Of a stretch of DNA of 64,000 bases, positions 52,904 through 61,608 are shown piece after piece. Position numbers and translations under genes: made by a program. Location: positions 1-64,000 of the forward strand of contig JABFRT010000025.1 of the NCBI GenBank assembly GCA_013141015.1, read 5' to 3'. How positions within the stretch are numbered: position 1 is the first letter of the stretch; every line of letters starts with the position of its first letter. The notes beneath the pieces are model-generated. The model did no database searches and had not been told where the DNA came from. It saw only the letters and a list, made by a program, of their open reading frames with translations. This DNA comes from Hyphomicrobium sp. (GTDB lineage: Bacteria > Pseudomonadota > Alphaproteobacteria > Rhizobiales > Hyphomicrobiaceae).

Positions 52904-53407
52904 CTACGTGGAGGCCTTAGGCACAAATTTCAAGGCCACGCCGTTCATGCAATAGCGCAGCCCCGTCGGTTGCGGCCCGTCTTCAAAAACGTGGCCCAAA
53001 TGGCCGCCGCAGCGGCTGCAATGGACTTCTGTCCGGGTAGAGAAAAAGCTTTTGTCGATCGACGTGCCAATGGCCTTATCGAGCGGCTTGAAAAAGCTGG
53101 GCCAGCCGGTGCCGCTGTCGAATTTGGCATCGGAGGCAAACAACGGCAGATCACATCCCGCGCAATTGTACATGCCGGGATCATATTTCTTATCGAGCGG
53201 CGAGGTTCCAGCCCGCTCAGTTCCGTGCTTGCGCAACACGTTATATTGCTCAGGAGACAGTGTGCTTTTCCATTCGGCATCGGATTTCATGATTTCAAAC
53301 CTTGCTTGCGCAGTTTCCGCCTCTGCGCTGGGTGTTGCCAGTCTAGCCGCAGTCAGCCCTCCGGCAATAGCGAGGCTGAATTTGGTAAAGTCGCGCCGGG
53401 AGTACAT
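52904..53407 (-). CDS. msrB: Peptide methionine-R-sulfoxide reductase MsrB, Tat-exported
   Basis: A 167-residue enzyme for the R form of methionine sulfoxide. It starts with a twin-arginine signal (SRRDFTKFSLAIAGG) and cleavage near SAEA. Zinc Cys pairs are in YNCAGCDLPL and CSRCGGHLGHVF, and the catalytic Cys is in LRYCMNGVALKF. Export by Tat means it folds in the cytoplasm and acts in the periplasm with MsrA. Confidence 0.92.
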   Translation of the reverse strand: MYSRRDFTKFSLAIAGGLTAARLATPSAEAETAQARFEIMKSDAEWKSTLSPEQYNVLRKHGTERAGTSPLDKKYDPGMYNCAGCDLPLFASDAKFDSGTGWPSFFKPLDKAIGTSIDKSFFSTRTEVHCSRCGGHLGHVFEDGPQPTGLRYCMNGVALKFVPKAST

Positions 53408-53431
53408 TCGCGTATCCTCAATCGTTCAGGG

Positions 53432-53463
53432 GGTCCGGAGGTTCAAGTCCACCGGCTCTGACC
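53432..53463 (+). other. Possible tRNA 3'-end remnant
   Basis: The segment has a T-arm-like ggttcaagtcc and an end reading cggctctgacca with the CCA tail. No matching 5' acceptor strand (cagagcc) is found upstream, and the T stem has a mismatch, so this cannot be a whole tRNA. It could be left over from integration of a mobile element or could be chance. Confidence 0.25.
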
Positions 53464-53550
53464 ATCTGTTACGGGCGAAGGGGCGCTTGCGTTTCGCTGA
53501 TTGCGACGATTCTGGTCACAAAATCGTGCGTGAGACCGGTGACGATGGCC

Positions 53551-54273
53551 CTATTTGGCGAACTTGATTGGGATTTCGCAGTCGAGCGCGATTTGATCTG
53601 GCGTCAGGCGGCAGCGGTAGGCCAGCATTTCAACGCCGGCCTTCTTGGCCGCCTTGAACGCCGCCGCATAGGCCGGGTCGATATCGCCGGCAATCTGGAA
53701 ACTTTCGGCGTCTGCACGCTGGACCAGATAGACCATAACGCCGCGCTCGCCTTGGGCGACCATGTTGGCCAGTTCTTCGAGATGTTTGACGCCGCGCTCG
53801 GTCCGGCTATCGGGGAATTCGGCGACGCCGGGCATGCGCATCAGGTGCACATTCTTGACTTCGACGTAACAGGTGCGACCGCCGATCCCGGCTTCCAGCA
53901 GAATATCGATCCGGCTGTTGACGCCGTATTTCACCTCGCGCCGCTGGGAGCCAAAGCCTTTAAGCTCGTAAATCTTGCCGGCTTGGATGGCTTCAAACAC
54001 AATCGGGTTTGGGTGATTGGTATTGATGCCCACCAATACCGGACCGGCGCCGATGTCTGTTTCGATCATTTCCCAGGTGTGCCGGTATTTTCGCGTTGGG
54101 CTGTCGCTTTCCGAAAGCCAGACGCGGGAACCGGGGTCTGTCAGGCCCTTCATTGAGCCGGTATTCGGGCAGGTGGCGGTGATCGTGGTGCCGCCGGCAA
54201 GCGTCACGTCGCACAGAAAGCGCTTATAGCGCTGCACCAGGGTGCCAGGGATCAGGGGAGACGAAAATTTCAT
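53551..54273 (-). CDS. sfsA: Sugar fermentation stimulation protein SfsA
   Basis: A 240-residue protein of the SfsA family, an OB-fold plus nuclease-like fold that binds DNA or nucleotides. Marks are RYKRFLCDVTL, CPNTGSMKGL, and the nuclease-like core SRIDILLEAG, CYVEVKNVHL and FPDSRTERGVKHL. Its exact role is not settled. The ATG at 54273 overlaps nothing on the same strand; the divergent creatininase-like gene starts 95 bases away. Confidence 0.92.
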   Translation of the reverse strand: MKFSSPLIPGTLVQRYKRFLCDVTLAGGTTITATCPNTGSMKGLTDPGSRVWLSESDSPTRKYRHTWEMIETDIGAGPVLVGINTNHPNPIVFEAIQAGKIYELKGFGSQRREVKYGVNSRIDILLEAGIGGRTCYVEVKNVHLMRMPGVAEFPDSRTERGVKHLEELANMVAQGERGVMVYLVQRADAESFQIAGDIDPAYAAAFKAAKKAGVEMLAYRCRLTPDQIALDCEIPIKFAK

Positions 54274-54367
54274 GGACGCTGTGATAGCCGCCGCCCCGCC
54301 CCTCCGGCAACTGCGAAGTGCTACAATCGCCGGAATCGAATCGTTGCTGGAGGCTGCCGTGAGGTTG

Positions 54368-55210
54368 ATGCGAACAGGGCTCGGGCTGGTCGCCGCGCTG
54401 GGGCTTGGCGGTGTTCCGGCCGTCGCCGCTGAAGTCGAGACCGAGCGTATGACTTGGGTTGAAATCCGCGACGCGGTTGCAGCCGGGTCGACCCGGATTA
54501 TCTTGCCTACCGGCGGGACCGAACAGAACGGGCCGCATATGGTGACGGGCAAGCACAACTTCATTGTCAAGGAAACCGCGCGCCGGATCGCTGAAAAATT
54601 TGGCCATACGCTGGTTGCGCCCGTGCTTGCTTATGTGCCCGAGGGCGATACCGCCAAGCGTGAAGGTCATACTGCTTACCCCGGCACGATTTCGGTGCCG
54701 CCCGATGTCTTCCGCATGGTCTTGGAATCTGCCGCAATAAGCTTCGCGAGCCACGGCTTCAAGCAAATTGTGCTCCTCGGCGACAGCGGTCCGAACCAGG
54801 CGCCGCAACAAACGCTTGCCCTTGAGCTGTCGCGGCGCTGGGCAGCCGAGGGCGTGAGCGTCGTTCATGCGGCGAGCTATTATGACGCCAAGGGTAGCGT
54901 TGAATTTTTGAAGGCTGGCGGAGAGACCGACGCGACGATTGGCAGCCATGCCGCGATCCGCGATACCTCCGAGCTGATGGCGGTGTACCCGGACGGGGTC
55001 CGGCTCGACCAGCGGGTGCCAGACAAGGACGGCGTGATTGGAGACCCGTCACGTGCCACCGCCGAGCGCGGCGAACGGCTGCTGGCGCTTAAGATCGACG
55101 GCGCCATCAAGGATATCGTTGCCGCCAGCACCCCGCTGCGTCAGGACAGCGAACCCGACGCAAAGCCTGATGGTCTGCTTCACCGACTCTGGCGTTGGGT
55201 GTTCGGGTAG
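54368..55210 (+). CDS. Creatininase family protein with signal peptide
   Basis: A 280-residue protein of the creatinine amidohydrolase fold. Metal ligands lie in PTGGTEQNGPHMVTGKHN (Glu, His) and in the later Asp of LLGDSGPNQ. The N-terminus (LGLVAALGLGGVPAVAAEV) is a signal peptide, unlike most cytosolic members. Substrate unknown; cyclic amides are possible. The start may be ATG at 54368 or GTG at 54359. Confidence 0.85.
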   Translation: MRTGLGLVAALGLGGVPAVAAEVETERMTWVEIRDAVAAGSTRIILPTGGTEQNGPHMVTGKHNFIVKETARRIAEKFGHTLVAPVLAYVPEGDTAKREGHTAYPGTISVPPDVFRMVLESAAISFASHGFKQIVLLGDSGPNQAPQQTLALELSRRWAAEGVSVVHAASYYDAKGSVEFLKAGGETDATIGSHAAIRDTSELMAVYPDGVRLDQRVPDKDGVIGDPSRATAERGERLLALKIDGAIKDIVAASTPLRQDSEPDAKPDGLLHRLWRWVFG

Positions 55211-55342
55211 GCTTCGCTCTCTCCATTGAGTGCAGCAACGGGTGAGGGGACGAGAGAAACAACGGCCAACCGGCCACACTTCCGCCGGAGCGCGGCGCCG
55301 CTATATGGTGGGCGGACGCGCCAACCTGAAGGATAGTTACCG

Positions 55343-56074
55343 GTGACGACAGCTGACGACATTACCGCCGCCCTGTTAATCATTGGCGACGAGATCCTGT
55401 CCGGCCGAACCAAGGATAAGAATATCGGCGCGGTGGCTGATCATCTGACCGCCATCGGCATCCGCCTGAAAGAGGTGCGCGTGGTCGCCGACGACGAGGC
55501 TGAGATTGTCGCCGCCGTCAACGCGCTGCGCGCTCGCTACGCGTATCTGTTCACCACCGGCGGCATTGGCCCAACCCACGACGACATTACGGCTGACAGC
55601 ATCGCCAAGGCGTTCGGCGTGGCCATTGACATTGATCCGCGCGCCCGCGCCCTGATGCAGGCGGCATGTGACGTGCGCGGCGTCGAGCTGACGCCAGCCC
55701 GGCTGCGCATGGCCCGGCTGCCGGCCGGATCAGAACTCGTCGAGAACGCCATCTCGGTCGCACCTGGGTTTATGATCGGCAATGTCATTGTCATGGCCGG
55801 CATCCCCGACATCATGCGGGCTATGCTCGATGCGGTGACGCCGCGCTTGAAAACCGGTGCGCGCATGTTGTCGGAGACCATCGCGCTCGACCGGCCCGAA
55901 AGTCAGATTGCCGATCTCTTCGCTGCCCATCAGAGGCGCTTTCCAGACGTCGCTATGGGCAGCTATCCGTCGATGCGCAATGGCCGCCCGGCGACAGATC
56001 TGGTGTTGCGCGCGGTCGATCCGGCGCGGCTGACGGAAGCGCGCGACACCTTGAAAGCCGCGCTCGGAGTCTGA
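55343..56074 (+). CDS. CinA/MoaB-like molybdopterin-binding domain protein
   Basis: A 243-residue protein. The N-terminal domain has the MoCF-binding pattern: IIGDEILSGRTKDKN and TTGGIGPTHDDITADSIA. It matches the first domain of CinA-type proteins but lacks the C-terminal nicotinamide-nucleotide amidase domain. The GTG at 55343 is used as start. It probably has a role in nucleotide or pterin metabolism; the exact reaction is not known. Confidence 0.88.
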   Translation: MTTADDITAALLIIGDEILSGRTKDKNIGAVADHLTAIGIRLKEVRVVADDEAEIVAAVNALRARYAYLFTTGGIGPTHDDITADSIAKAFGVAIDIDPRARALMQAACDVRGVELTPARLRMARLPAGSELVENAISVAPGFMIGNVIVMAGIPDIMRAMLDAVTPRLKTGARMLSETIALDRPESQIADLFAAHQRRFPDVAMGSYPSMRNGRPATDLVLRAVDPARLTEARDTLKAALGV

Positions 56075-56309
56075 CGCGCGCCTGTCCCAATGTCATGATT
56101 TTAGATCGGGAAATTCTTCTAATTCTTTGAATTTGAACGCAATTTTGCGACGCAACACGGCGTCAATCCGCCACGGTCCGGGCGAGAGAGTTAATTTCTA
56201 TGGTGGGTCGCACTTGTTTTTGGTTTGTTCTCTCCAGCATGGGCTCGAGGAACCACGGAGGCTAAGACGCGTTCGCAAGCGTCGGTTTAAGTTTTGAGGA
56301 GACGGCAAG

Positions 56310-57143
56310 ATGTTCAGTAGCAAGTCACTTGGTTGCGGGTCAGGGCGCCTCAGCGCAGTATCGAAGGCAATCGCAGCGACGTTCGCAGCACTCGCACTTC
56401 TGGCCCCTGCGGCGCAGGCTAAGACTCCCGGCAAGACCTACTGCTTCAACGGCATCTGCCATCGCGTCAACACGCTGCAAGAAATGGACAGTCTCGTTGG
56501 CCGCGACCTGACCTTCAAAACCTCGTTCTATGATGACTGCAAGCGCGACCGCTTCAATCCGTGCGGTCTGACCTCATCGGGCGAAGCCTTCCGCGCCAAT
56601 GACGCCGACAACGCCGCCAGCCCGATCTATCCGAACGGCACCGTGCTGCTGCTGCGCAACCCGAAGAACGGTGAGGCGGCCGTCGTCCGCGTCAACAATG
56701 CCGGTCCCTACTGGGGCAACCGCAAGCTCGACGTGTCAAAGGGCACGGCTGACAAGCTCGGCTTCAAGAAGCGCGGCGTCGCCAAACTTGAAGTGCGCGT
56801 GATCGCGGCCCCGACCAAACAGGAAGCCAAGTACAAGAAGAACCGCCGCTATGAAGCCGTCCCCGGCCCGATTGGCCGCTTTGCCTCGCTTGAGCAAGCC
56901 ACGGGCCGCGCCATGATCGCTATGGGCAAGGCTGCTCCGTCGAAGATCCAGATCGCGTCTGCGGATCAGGTTTCGGAAGTCTCGGGCGAAGCGATTGATG
57001 CCAACAGCCCGGCTGAAGCCTTGAAGGCCGAAGCCCGCCGCGTCTACGGCATCGGCAACACGGCTAAGCGCGTATCGCCTGCCACCATGACCGCTGAAAT
57101 CGCGCCGATCCACCGGTCGCGCCAGCAATACACGCTCGAATAA
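56310..57143 (+). CDS. RlpA-like (double-psi beta-barrel) exported protein
   Basis: A 277-residue protein with a signal peptide (SKAIAATFAALALLAPAAQA). A DPBB domain of RlpA type follows (FKTSFYDDCKRDR, TSSGEAF, PNGTVLLLRNPKNGEAAVVR, LDVSKGTADKLGF). RlpA of Pseudomonas cuts naked glycan strands using a His and an Asp; here the segment with AASPIYPNGT lacks the His and VRVNNAGPY has Asn instead of Asp, so activity is doubtful. The C-terminal 100 residues are Lys/Ala-rich. Two Cys (YCFNGICHR) near the N-terminus may pair. Confidence 0.82.
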   Translation: MFSSKSLGCGSGRLSAVSKAIAATFAALALLAPAAQAKTPGKTYCFNGICHRVNTLQEMDSLVGRDLTFKTSFYDDCKRDRFNPCGLTSSGEAFRANDADNAASPIYPNGTVLLLRNPKNGEAAVVRVNNAGPYWGNRKLDVSKGTADKLGFKKRGVAKLEVRVIAAPTKQEAKYKKNRRYEAVPGPIGRFASLEQATGRAMIAMGKAAPSKIQIASADQVSEVSGEAIDANSPAEALKAEARRVYGIGNTAKRVSPATMTAEIAPIHRSRQQYTLE

Positions 57144-57173
57144 CCGGCCATTACGTGCAGCTGAAAACCAAAA

Positions 57174-57211
57174 ATCCCGGGAGAGCCTCAGGCACTCCTG
57201 GGATTTTTTTG
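57174..57211 (+). terminator. Rho-independent terminator after the RlpA-like gene
   Basis: A 10-base stem (atcccgggag / ctcctgggat with one G-T pair, 57174-57204) is followed by seven T. Confidence 0.85.
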
Positions 57212-57245
57212 TTTGTGGTCGCTGCCCCGCAAAGGCCGTGGCGGG

Positions 57246-57875
57246 TCAATTGACCGGCATGCGCTCACGGCGGCCAAATTCGGCGCGGGCGGCGGGTGTG
57301 GCGGTGGCGTAATCGTCGTCAGGATCTTCGACAAACAGATCGTACTGTGTATCAAGCGCGTCCAGAAAAGCTGCGGACATGTCCATCAGCGGCCCAAGCG
57401 CCAAACGCTTGGCAACCAGGAAATTGTCATCAATGGTCAGCTGCGCCGCAGTGTTGACGTTGGCGGCTTCCGGTGAAATCAGGCCGCGTCCGCGCACGTA
57501 GGCAACGACGGCGTCACCCGTTTCGAAGTCGTCTTCGCGAGCATCGCCGCACTCCTCAACGGCATCGAGCAAGATGACGGTGCCCGACACGAACAGGTTG
57601 GCGACGGCGGCGAAGCGTTTATCGATGCCAGCCAGTGAGCTTGCATGCTCGCGTGCTTTCAACACGCGGGCGATCAGCATCATTTCGAGCGCGCGAACTT
57701 GCTCGGCAAGCTTGCGCTGGGCAACCGCAAACGCTGCATCGGCAGCAGACGCCTCGGCCAGCGCGCGCCAATCCTGGCCGCGGGCAATAAGGTCTTCACC
57801 GGCGGCGAGCGCACCATCAAGGTGGTCGGCCAGCATATAGACGCTGAGCGGCGCGCGTGGCGCGTCATCAGTCAT
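57246..57875 (-). CDS. Conserved-looking helical cytosolic protein of unknown function
   Basis: A 209-residue acidic, Ala-rich protein that is mostly helical (LADHLDGALAAGEDLIAR, LAEQVRALEMMLIARVLKAREH, NFLVAKRLALGPLMDMSAAF). The composition is like normal genes of this genome and the frame is intact. I do not recognise a family. No neighbours in the same transcript. Confidence 0.75.
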   Translation of the reverse strand: MTDDAPRAPLSVYMLADHLDGALAAGEDLIARGQDWRALAEASAADAAFAVAQRKLAEQVRALEMMLIARVLKAREHASSLAGIDKRFAAVANLFVSGTVILLDAVEECGDAREDDFETGDAVVAYVRGRGLISPEAANVNTAAQLTIDDNFLVAKRLALGPLMDMSAAFLDALDTQYDLFVEDPDDDYATATPAARAEFGRRERMPVN

Positions 57876-58045
57876 TGGTCAGGAACCCCGCAACGTCACA
57901 AAAATCATTGAAAGGAGAGTGGACTGATTCGGGGGTGGCCCCAAAGCCTAGCTCTGAGCCAAACGCTGCCCTGTGGGCGGCGTGGGATAAGCTTGGGATA
58001 AAGTGTGGAAAGTGCTGGTTTTAGGGGGGCGCATGTCTGCCGCTC

Positions 58046-58075
58046 AAAAAAAATACCCGGCCGGGAGGGCCGGGT
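58046..58075 (-). terminator. Rho-independent terminator of the small hydrophobic gene
   Basis: An 8-base perfect stem (acccggcc / ggccgggt, 58055-58075) with a 5-base loop is followed on the minus strand by a run of eight T (58046-58053). Confidence 0.85.
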
Positions 58076-58143
58076 CAGTTTGGGAGGGGGCAAGCGTGGT
58101 GAGGAAACATCGGAAGCTAAGCAAAGCGAAGGGATGCGGGCAC

Positions 58144-58348
58144 CTAGTCCTGGGCTGAGCCCGCGATCACGGTCATCACCGCGATGAGGGGAAACGCGAT
58201 CATCAGGCCGGCCGCAGTGGTGGCGAATTCGCCGCCGCCTTCGGTCAGCGGCGACAGGATCGCCTGGGGCCTCGGGCAGGGTCGCGGCAACAACGGCTGC
58301 GACAGTGGTCAGGGCGGCAGCGGCGGATGCGATGACGGTGGCGGACAT
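58144..58348 (-). pseudogene. Small hydrophobic protein gene with an apparent one-base frameshift
   Basis: An AGGAGA lies eight bases before the ATG at 58348, and a terminator follows the stop at 58144. The first frame reads MSATVIASAAAALTTVAAVV and so on to TLPEAPG; one frame over, the end reads ILSPLTEGGGEFATTAAGLM followed by IAFPLIAVMTVIAGSAQD. Joined, they give about 67 residues with two hydrophobic segments around a glycine turn. One base too many near 58263-58272 explains the break. The product is unknown; a small membrane protein is likely. In the unshifted frame the end is Arg-rich and non-coding in look. Confidence 0.6.
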
Positions 58349-58825
58349 GGGCGGCGTCTCCTGTTCAAGCGTTTCAACCGGGTTGCAGGTCTGTCGTCTT
58401 GAATTGGAGAATGGTTCACGTCGCTCAGGCCCGCTGTTCCCGGCGGGACAAGCCAATTTTTTTGTGCGGCTCTCTTGCCGGGCAGCTGCAACTCGCCAGC
58501 CCACTAGCAGTGCGGCGGCCTGCCCACTTTGAAAACTTGGTAACTCAGCCCCCTCATTTTGTGCCGCGGCCGAACGGTTGATCGCGCAACTCTGATGCAA
58601 GTCGCCGGAAGTGCCATTTGGGCTGCGCCGCCATGCGCCAGATCAACGGCAGGCGCGACAAGGAAGCGCTGCACAAAAGTAATTGCTGCCATGCAGCAAT
58701 ATCCATTTTTTTAAGTGATTCAGCGCACTAGATATCCCCTGACGCCGCGGGTCGTATGTTGAGTCACTGGCCTGCTGGGCGCCACAACGGCACTATTCCG
58801 GCGCATGAATACGAGGGACTACACG
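58349..58825. other. Intergenic region between divergent genes
   Basis: About 480 bases with no supported gene. The part near 58690-58790 is AT-rich and probably holds the GNAT gene promoter; the part near 58349-58390 should hold the promoter of the small hydrophobic gene. Open frames in between lack binding sites. Confidence 0.4.
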
Positions 58826-59338
58826 ATGACCGCCTCTGCAGCTGTAAATCTCAGAACACCGACCGGCTTCCGCCTTTCTGTGCGTCCGGCTGGCCCAGAA
58901 GACGATGCAGCTTTGACCGACTTTTTCGAAAACGTGTCCGAGGATGACCTGCGCTTCCGCGTTCCAAGCTCCATCCACACAGACGCAGGCGAGCAGATCG
59001 CCGCCATGACCCATGCCGATCACCGCCAGACCGAAGATTTCATGATCTTCTCGGGCGGCGGCGACCATGTGATCGCCAACGTGATGCTGGCGGCTGACCC
59101 GAAGCTGCAAACCGCTGAAGTCGCGATCACGGTTCACAACGAATTCAAAGACCAAGGCATCGAACAGACTGTGCTTGAGTTTGTCGCGACCAACGCCAAG
59201 GCGCGCGGCATCAAGAAGCTGCAGTCGATTGAGAGCCGCGACAACCACGACTCGATCGAAGTTGAGCGCGCGCTGGGCTTCACCGCCCACGGCGTCGAAG
59301 GCGACCCGATGCTGGTGCTGATGGAACAGCGCCTCTAA
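58826..59338 (+). CDS. GNAT family acetyltransferase-like protein
   Basis: A 170-residue protein. The GNAT fold shows in RLSVRPAGPEDDAALTDFFE at the N-terminus and HNEFKDQGIEQTVLEFVATN, the region of the acetyl-CoA loop (QGIEQ in place of Q/RxxGxG/A), then ARGIKKLQSIESRDN and LGFTAHG. The acetyl-CoA loop is weak, so activity is not sure. The ATG at 58826 has GAGGG upstream and is preferred to 58805. Confidence 0.82.
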   Translation: MTASAAVNLRTPTGFRLSVRPAGPEDDAALTDFFENVSEDDLRFRVPSSIHTDAGEQIAAMTHADHRQTEDFMIFSGGGDHVIANVMLAADPKLQTAEVAITVHNEFKDQGIEQTVLEFVATNAKARGIKKLQSIESRDNHDSIEVERALGFTAHGVEGDPMLVLMEQRL

Positions 59339-59370
59339 GCCACTTGCGCAATCGCCGCGCCTGAAAAATC

Positions 59371-59417
59371 AAAACCGCAGCCCTCTCTCAGTCGTTGAGC
59401 CGGTGCTGCGGTTTTTT
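59371..59417. terminator. Terminator between the GNAT gene and mutA
   Basis: A 10-base perfect stem (aaaaccgcag / ctgcggtttt) with a long loop is followed by T on the plus strand and, by its A-rich left arm, can also serve the convergent mutA gene. Confidence 0.8.
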
Positions 59418-59436
59418 TATTGCCAGTTGAGAGCTG

Positions 59437-61323
59437 TTACCCCAACTTCTCCTGCAACCCCTTCAGCGTTGCAACCGCGTCGGCACCGGCGGAGAGGAAC
59501 TGGTCGACGCCGGCGGCTTTCAAGGCGGCTTCCTTGTCACCCGGGCGGCCGGCCATCAGCACAAGTTTGGCGCCAGCGGCCTTGAGCGCTGTCGCGGTTG
59601 GCTCGGCGAGCGTTGCGTTGACCGCGTCGGATGAGCAGATGCACGCGGCCTTGGCACCGCTGGCCTTGAACGCTGCTGCCGCTTCATCGGCCGTCTTGTA
59701 GCCATCGGTAATCAAGGTCGCGATGCCGCCTGCCGCCAGGTAATTCTTGATCCAGGTGGTGCGCACGTTGTGCTCGGCAATCTCGCCAAGGCTTGCAAGG
59801 AACACTGTGTACCCGCCCTTGGCGTCCGCCGCGTCACGCAGGGCTTCGAACGCTTCACCTAAGCGGTGGACCTTCAGCGGTGTCACTTCAATGCCGGGCT
59901 TCGTGGCGGCACGCTCAAGAGACTTCGGCCACGGTCCGGTCTTCACGCCATCGTCACCGAGCAACGGGAACGCCGACACGCCGGTCAGTTCCTGGCGGCC
60001 GGTGGCAATGGCTTTAGCGCGGGCGTCAGCGGCCTTGGCGATCATTTCCTGGACATAGCCGGTGGTCAGCGACACCAGCATACCGCCGCGCGCTTCTAGA
60101 TCCTGGAAGATGTCCCAGGCCTTCTTGGCCATGTCGTCGGTCAGCTGTTCGACGTACCACGACCCGCCCGCCGGATCGGTAACGCGGCCGAGGTTCGATT
60201 CCTCCTGGCAGACGATCTGGATGTTGCGGGCAACGCGGCGCGCAAACGCGTCCGGTTTGCCAAGAGCCATCGTGAAGGGCAGCACGCAAATGCTGTCCGC
60301 GCCGCCGAGGGCCGCCCCCGTGCAGGCAATCGTCGCGCGCAGAATGTTGGTCCACGGATCGCGTTTGGCGAGCATGCGATAGGATGTCGGGCAGGCAAAG
60401 CGCACGCGGGCTGCGGCGTCTCCCGCGCCACACGCATCGGCCACGCGCCACACAAGGCGGCGGGCGGCGCGCAACTTGGCGATTGTCGAAAATTCGTCGG
60501 CGTCGGCGGCAAGTGCGACCGAGATTTTCGGCAACGCATCCTTGGGCGCTATGCCGCCGTTCTCGCAGGCACGCAGATACGCGACCAGCGTTGACAGCAT
60601 GCAGGCGAGTTCCTGGGCTTCGGTCGCCCCGGCATTGTGATAGCTGACGCCATCTGCGGTGAGGGATGAGACGCGCGGCATCGGCAGGGTCAGTTTGGTC
60701 AGGGCCACGGCCCGCGCCAAAGCCGTCTCAACGGTTTCGGGAAGGGAGCCTTGCACGCCGAGCGTGCCGAGCGGGTCGCAGCCCAACGATCCCATGCGCT
60801 GGTCGTCTGCGATACCGCGCGCGGCCCAAACCGCCATCAGCCCGGCGGCGGCTTCAAACGATTGGTCGCCGGCGATGAGTGCCACCGGGCAGACATCGAG
60901 CAATACGTCTTTCAAGGCGGCGTCCAGCGCGTCCTTGGTGACAGGCAGGCCGAGCCCGCCCACTTGCAGCACGATGACGTTCACGCCGCCTTCGAGATCA
61001 TCGAGGATCGCGGCGTTGGCGGCGGCTGGGTCCTGCTCGATGTGGAGGGCGGCAATGTTCCAGCCAAGTCCGTCACGCACGGCCTTTGTGCCGCGCGTAA
61101 AGGGTGCGGCACCCGGCAGCGCGTCGGCCGCCGAGACCAGTGCGTCCTTGCGGGTATAGAGCGGTTCGACGCGCAGGCCGTCGGCGGTTTTTGACACCAG
61201 CCGCTTGTCAAAGTCGGCGCCCTTCAAGGCCTTGTCGACCATGGCCCGCCACTGATCCAGCTTGGCGGCAGTGAAATCAGCGGCCAAGGTCTGTGCAATT
61301 TTTGTGTCCGGCGTGGTGGTCAT
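59437..61323 (-). CDS. mutA: Methylmalonyl-CoA mutase small subunit
   Basis: A 628-residue protein of the MutA (beta) type, which pairs with the large catalytic subunit but has no own active site. It shows the mutase fold (FACPTSYRMLAKRDPWTNIL, ESNLGRVTDPAGGSWYVEQL) and a C-terminal B12-domain-like part without the DxHxxG motif. The ATG at 61323 is chosen: the 59 upstream residues are not family sequence. It is not next to scpA, which lies 9 kb away on the same strand; in many bacteria mutA and mutB are adjacent. Confidence 0.92.
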   Translation of the reverse strand: MTTTPDTKIAQTLAADFTAAKLDQWRAMVDKALKGADFDKRLVSKTADGLRVEPLYTRKDALVSAADALPGAAPFTRGTKAVRDGLGWNIAALHIEQDPAAANAAILDDLEGGVNVIVLQVGGLGLPVTKDALDAALKDVLLDVCPVALIAGDQSFEAAAGLMAVWAARGIADDQRMGSLGCDPLGTLGVQGSLPETVETALARAVALTKLTLPMPRVSSLTADGVSYHNAGATEAQELACMLSTLVAYLRACENGGIAPKDALPKISVALAADADEFSTIAKLRAARRLVWRVADACGAGDAAARVRFACPTSYRMLAKRDPWTNILRATIACTGAALGGADSICVLPFTMALGKPDAFARRVARNIQIVCQEESNLGRVTDPAGGSWYVEQLTDDMAKKAWDIFQDLEARGGMLVSLTTGYVQEMIAKAADARAKAIATGRQELTGVSAFPLLGDDGVKTGPWPKSLERAATKPGIEVTPLKVHRLGEAFEALRDAADAKGGYTVFLASLGEIAEHNVRTTWIKNYLAAGGIATLITDGYKTADEAAAAFKASGAKAACICSSDAVNATLAEPTATALKAAGAKLVLMAGRPGDKEAALKAAGVDQFLSAGADAVATLKGLQEKLG

Positions 61324-61359
61324 GGGGCGTCGGTCCTTCGTGTGTCGTCCTGCACCTTT

Positions 61360-61379
61360 GATATACCCCGGGATATACC
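61360..61379. promoter_or_regulatory. Direct repeat GATATACC x2 upstream of mutA
   Basis: The octamer gatatacc occurs at 61360-61367 and 61372-61379, 12 bases apart, between mutA and the divergent HerA-like gene. It may be a binding site for a regulator; the family cannot be told. Confidence 0.3.
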
Positions 61380-61608
61380 GTGTCGCACGGGACTTTGGAG
61401 GCATAATTACCGGCACACCGGTTGCCCAATTGCCGCGCCGGGCTCCGGCTTCATGTTCCCCTGCTGCAGTTGCCGGGGAGAGGGGGCAATGCCCATGCAA
61501 CCGGGGTTTGCAAAGGGGCGCCGTGCGTGCGATCAGATTCCGGCTGTTCCGGTCTTTCGAGTCGTGTGCTCAAACCCCGGACGTTTCACGTTGCCTTGAG
61601 GATTTAAG

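Noticed and set aside
53432-53463. A functional tRNA gene
   Set aside because: No matching 5' acceptor or D- and anticodon arms are found upstream; at most a 3' remnant.
57905-58600. 231-residue minus-strand ORF
   Set aside because: Most of it is Arg/Pro-rich shadow sequence that runs through a terminator; only the small hydrophobic unit inside is supported.
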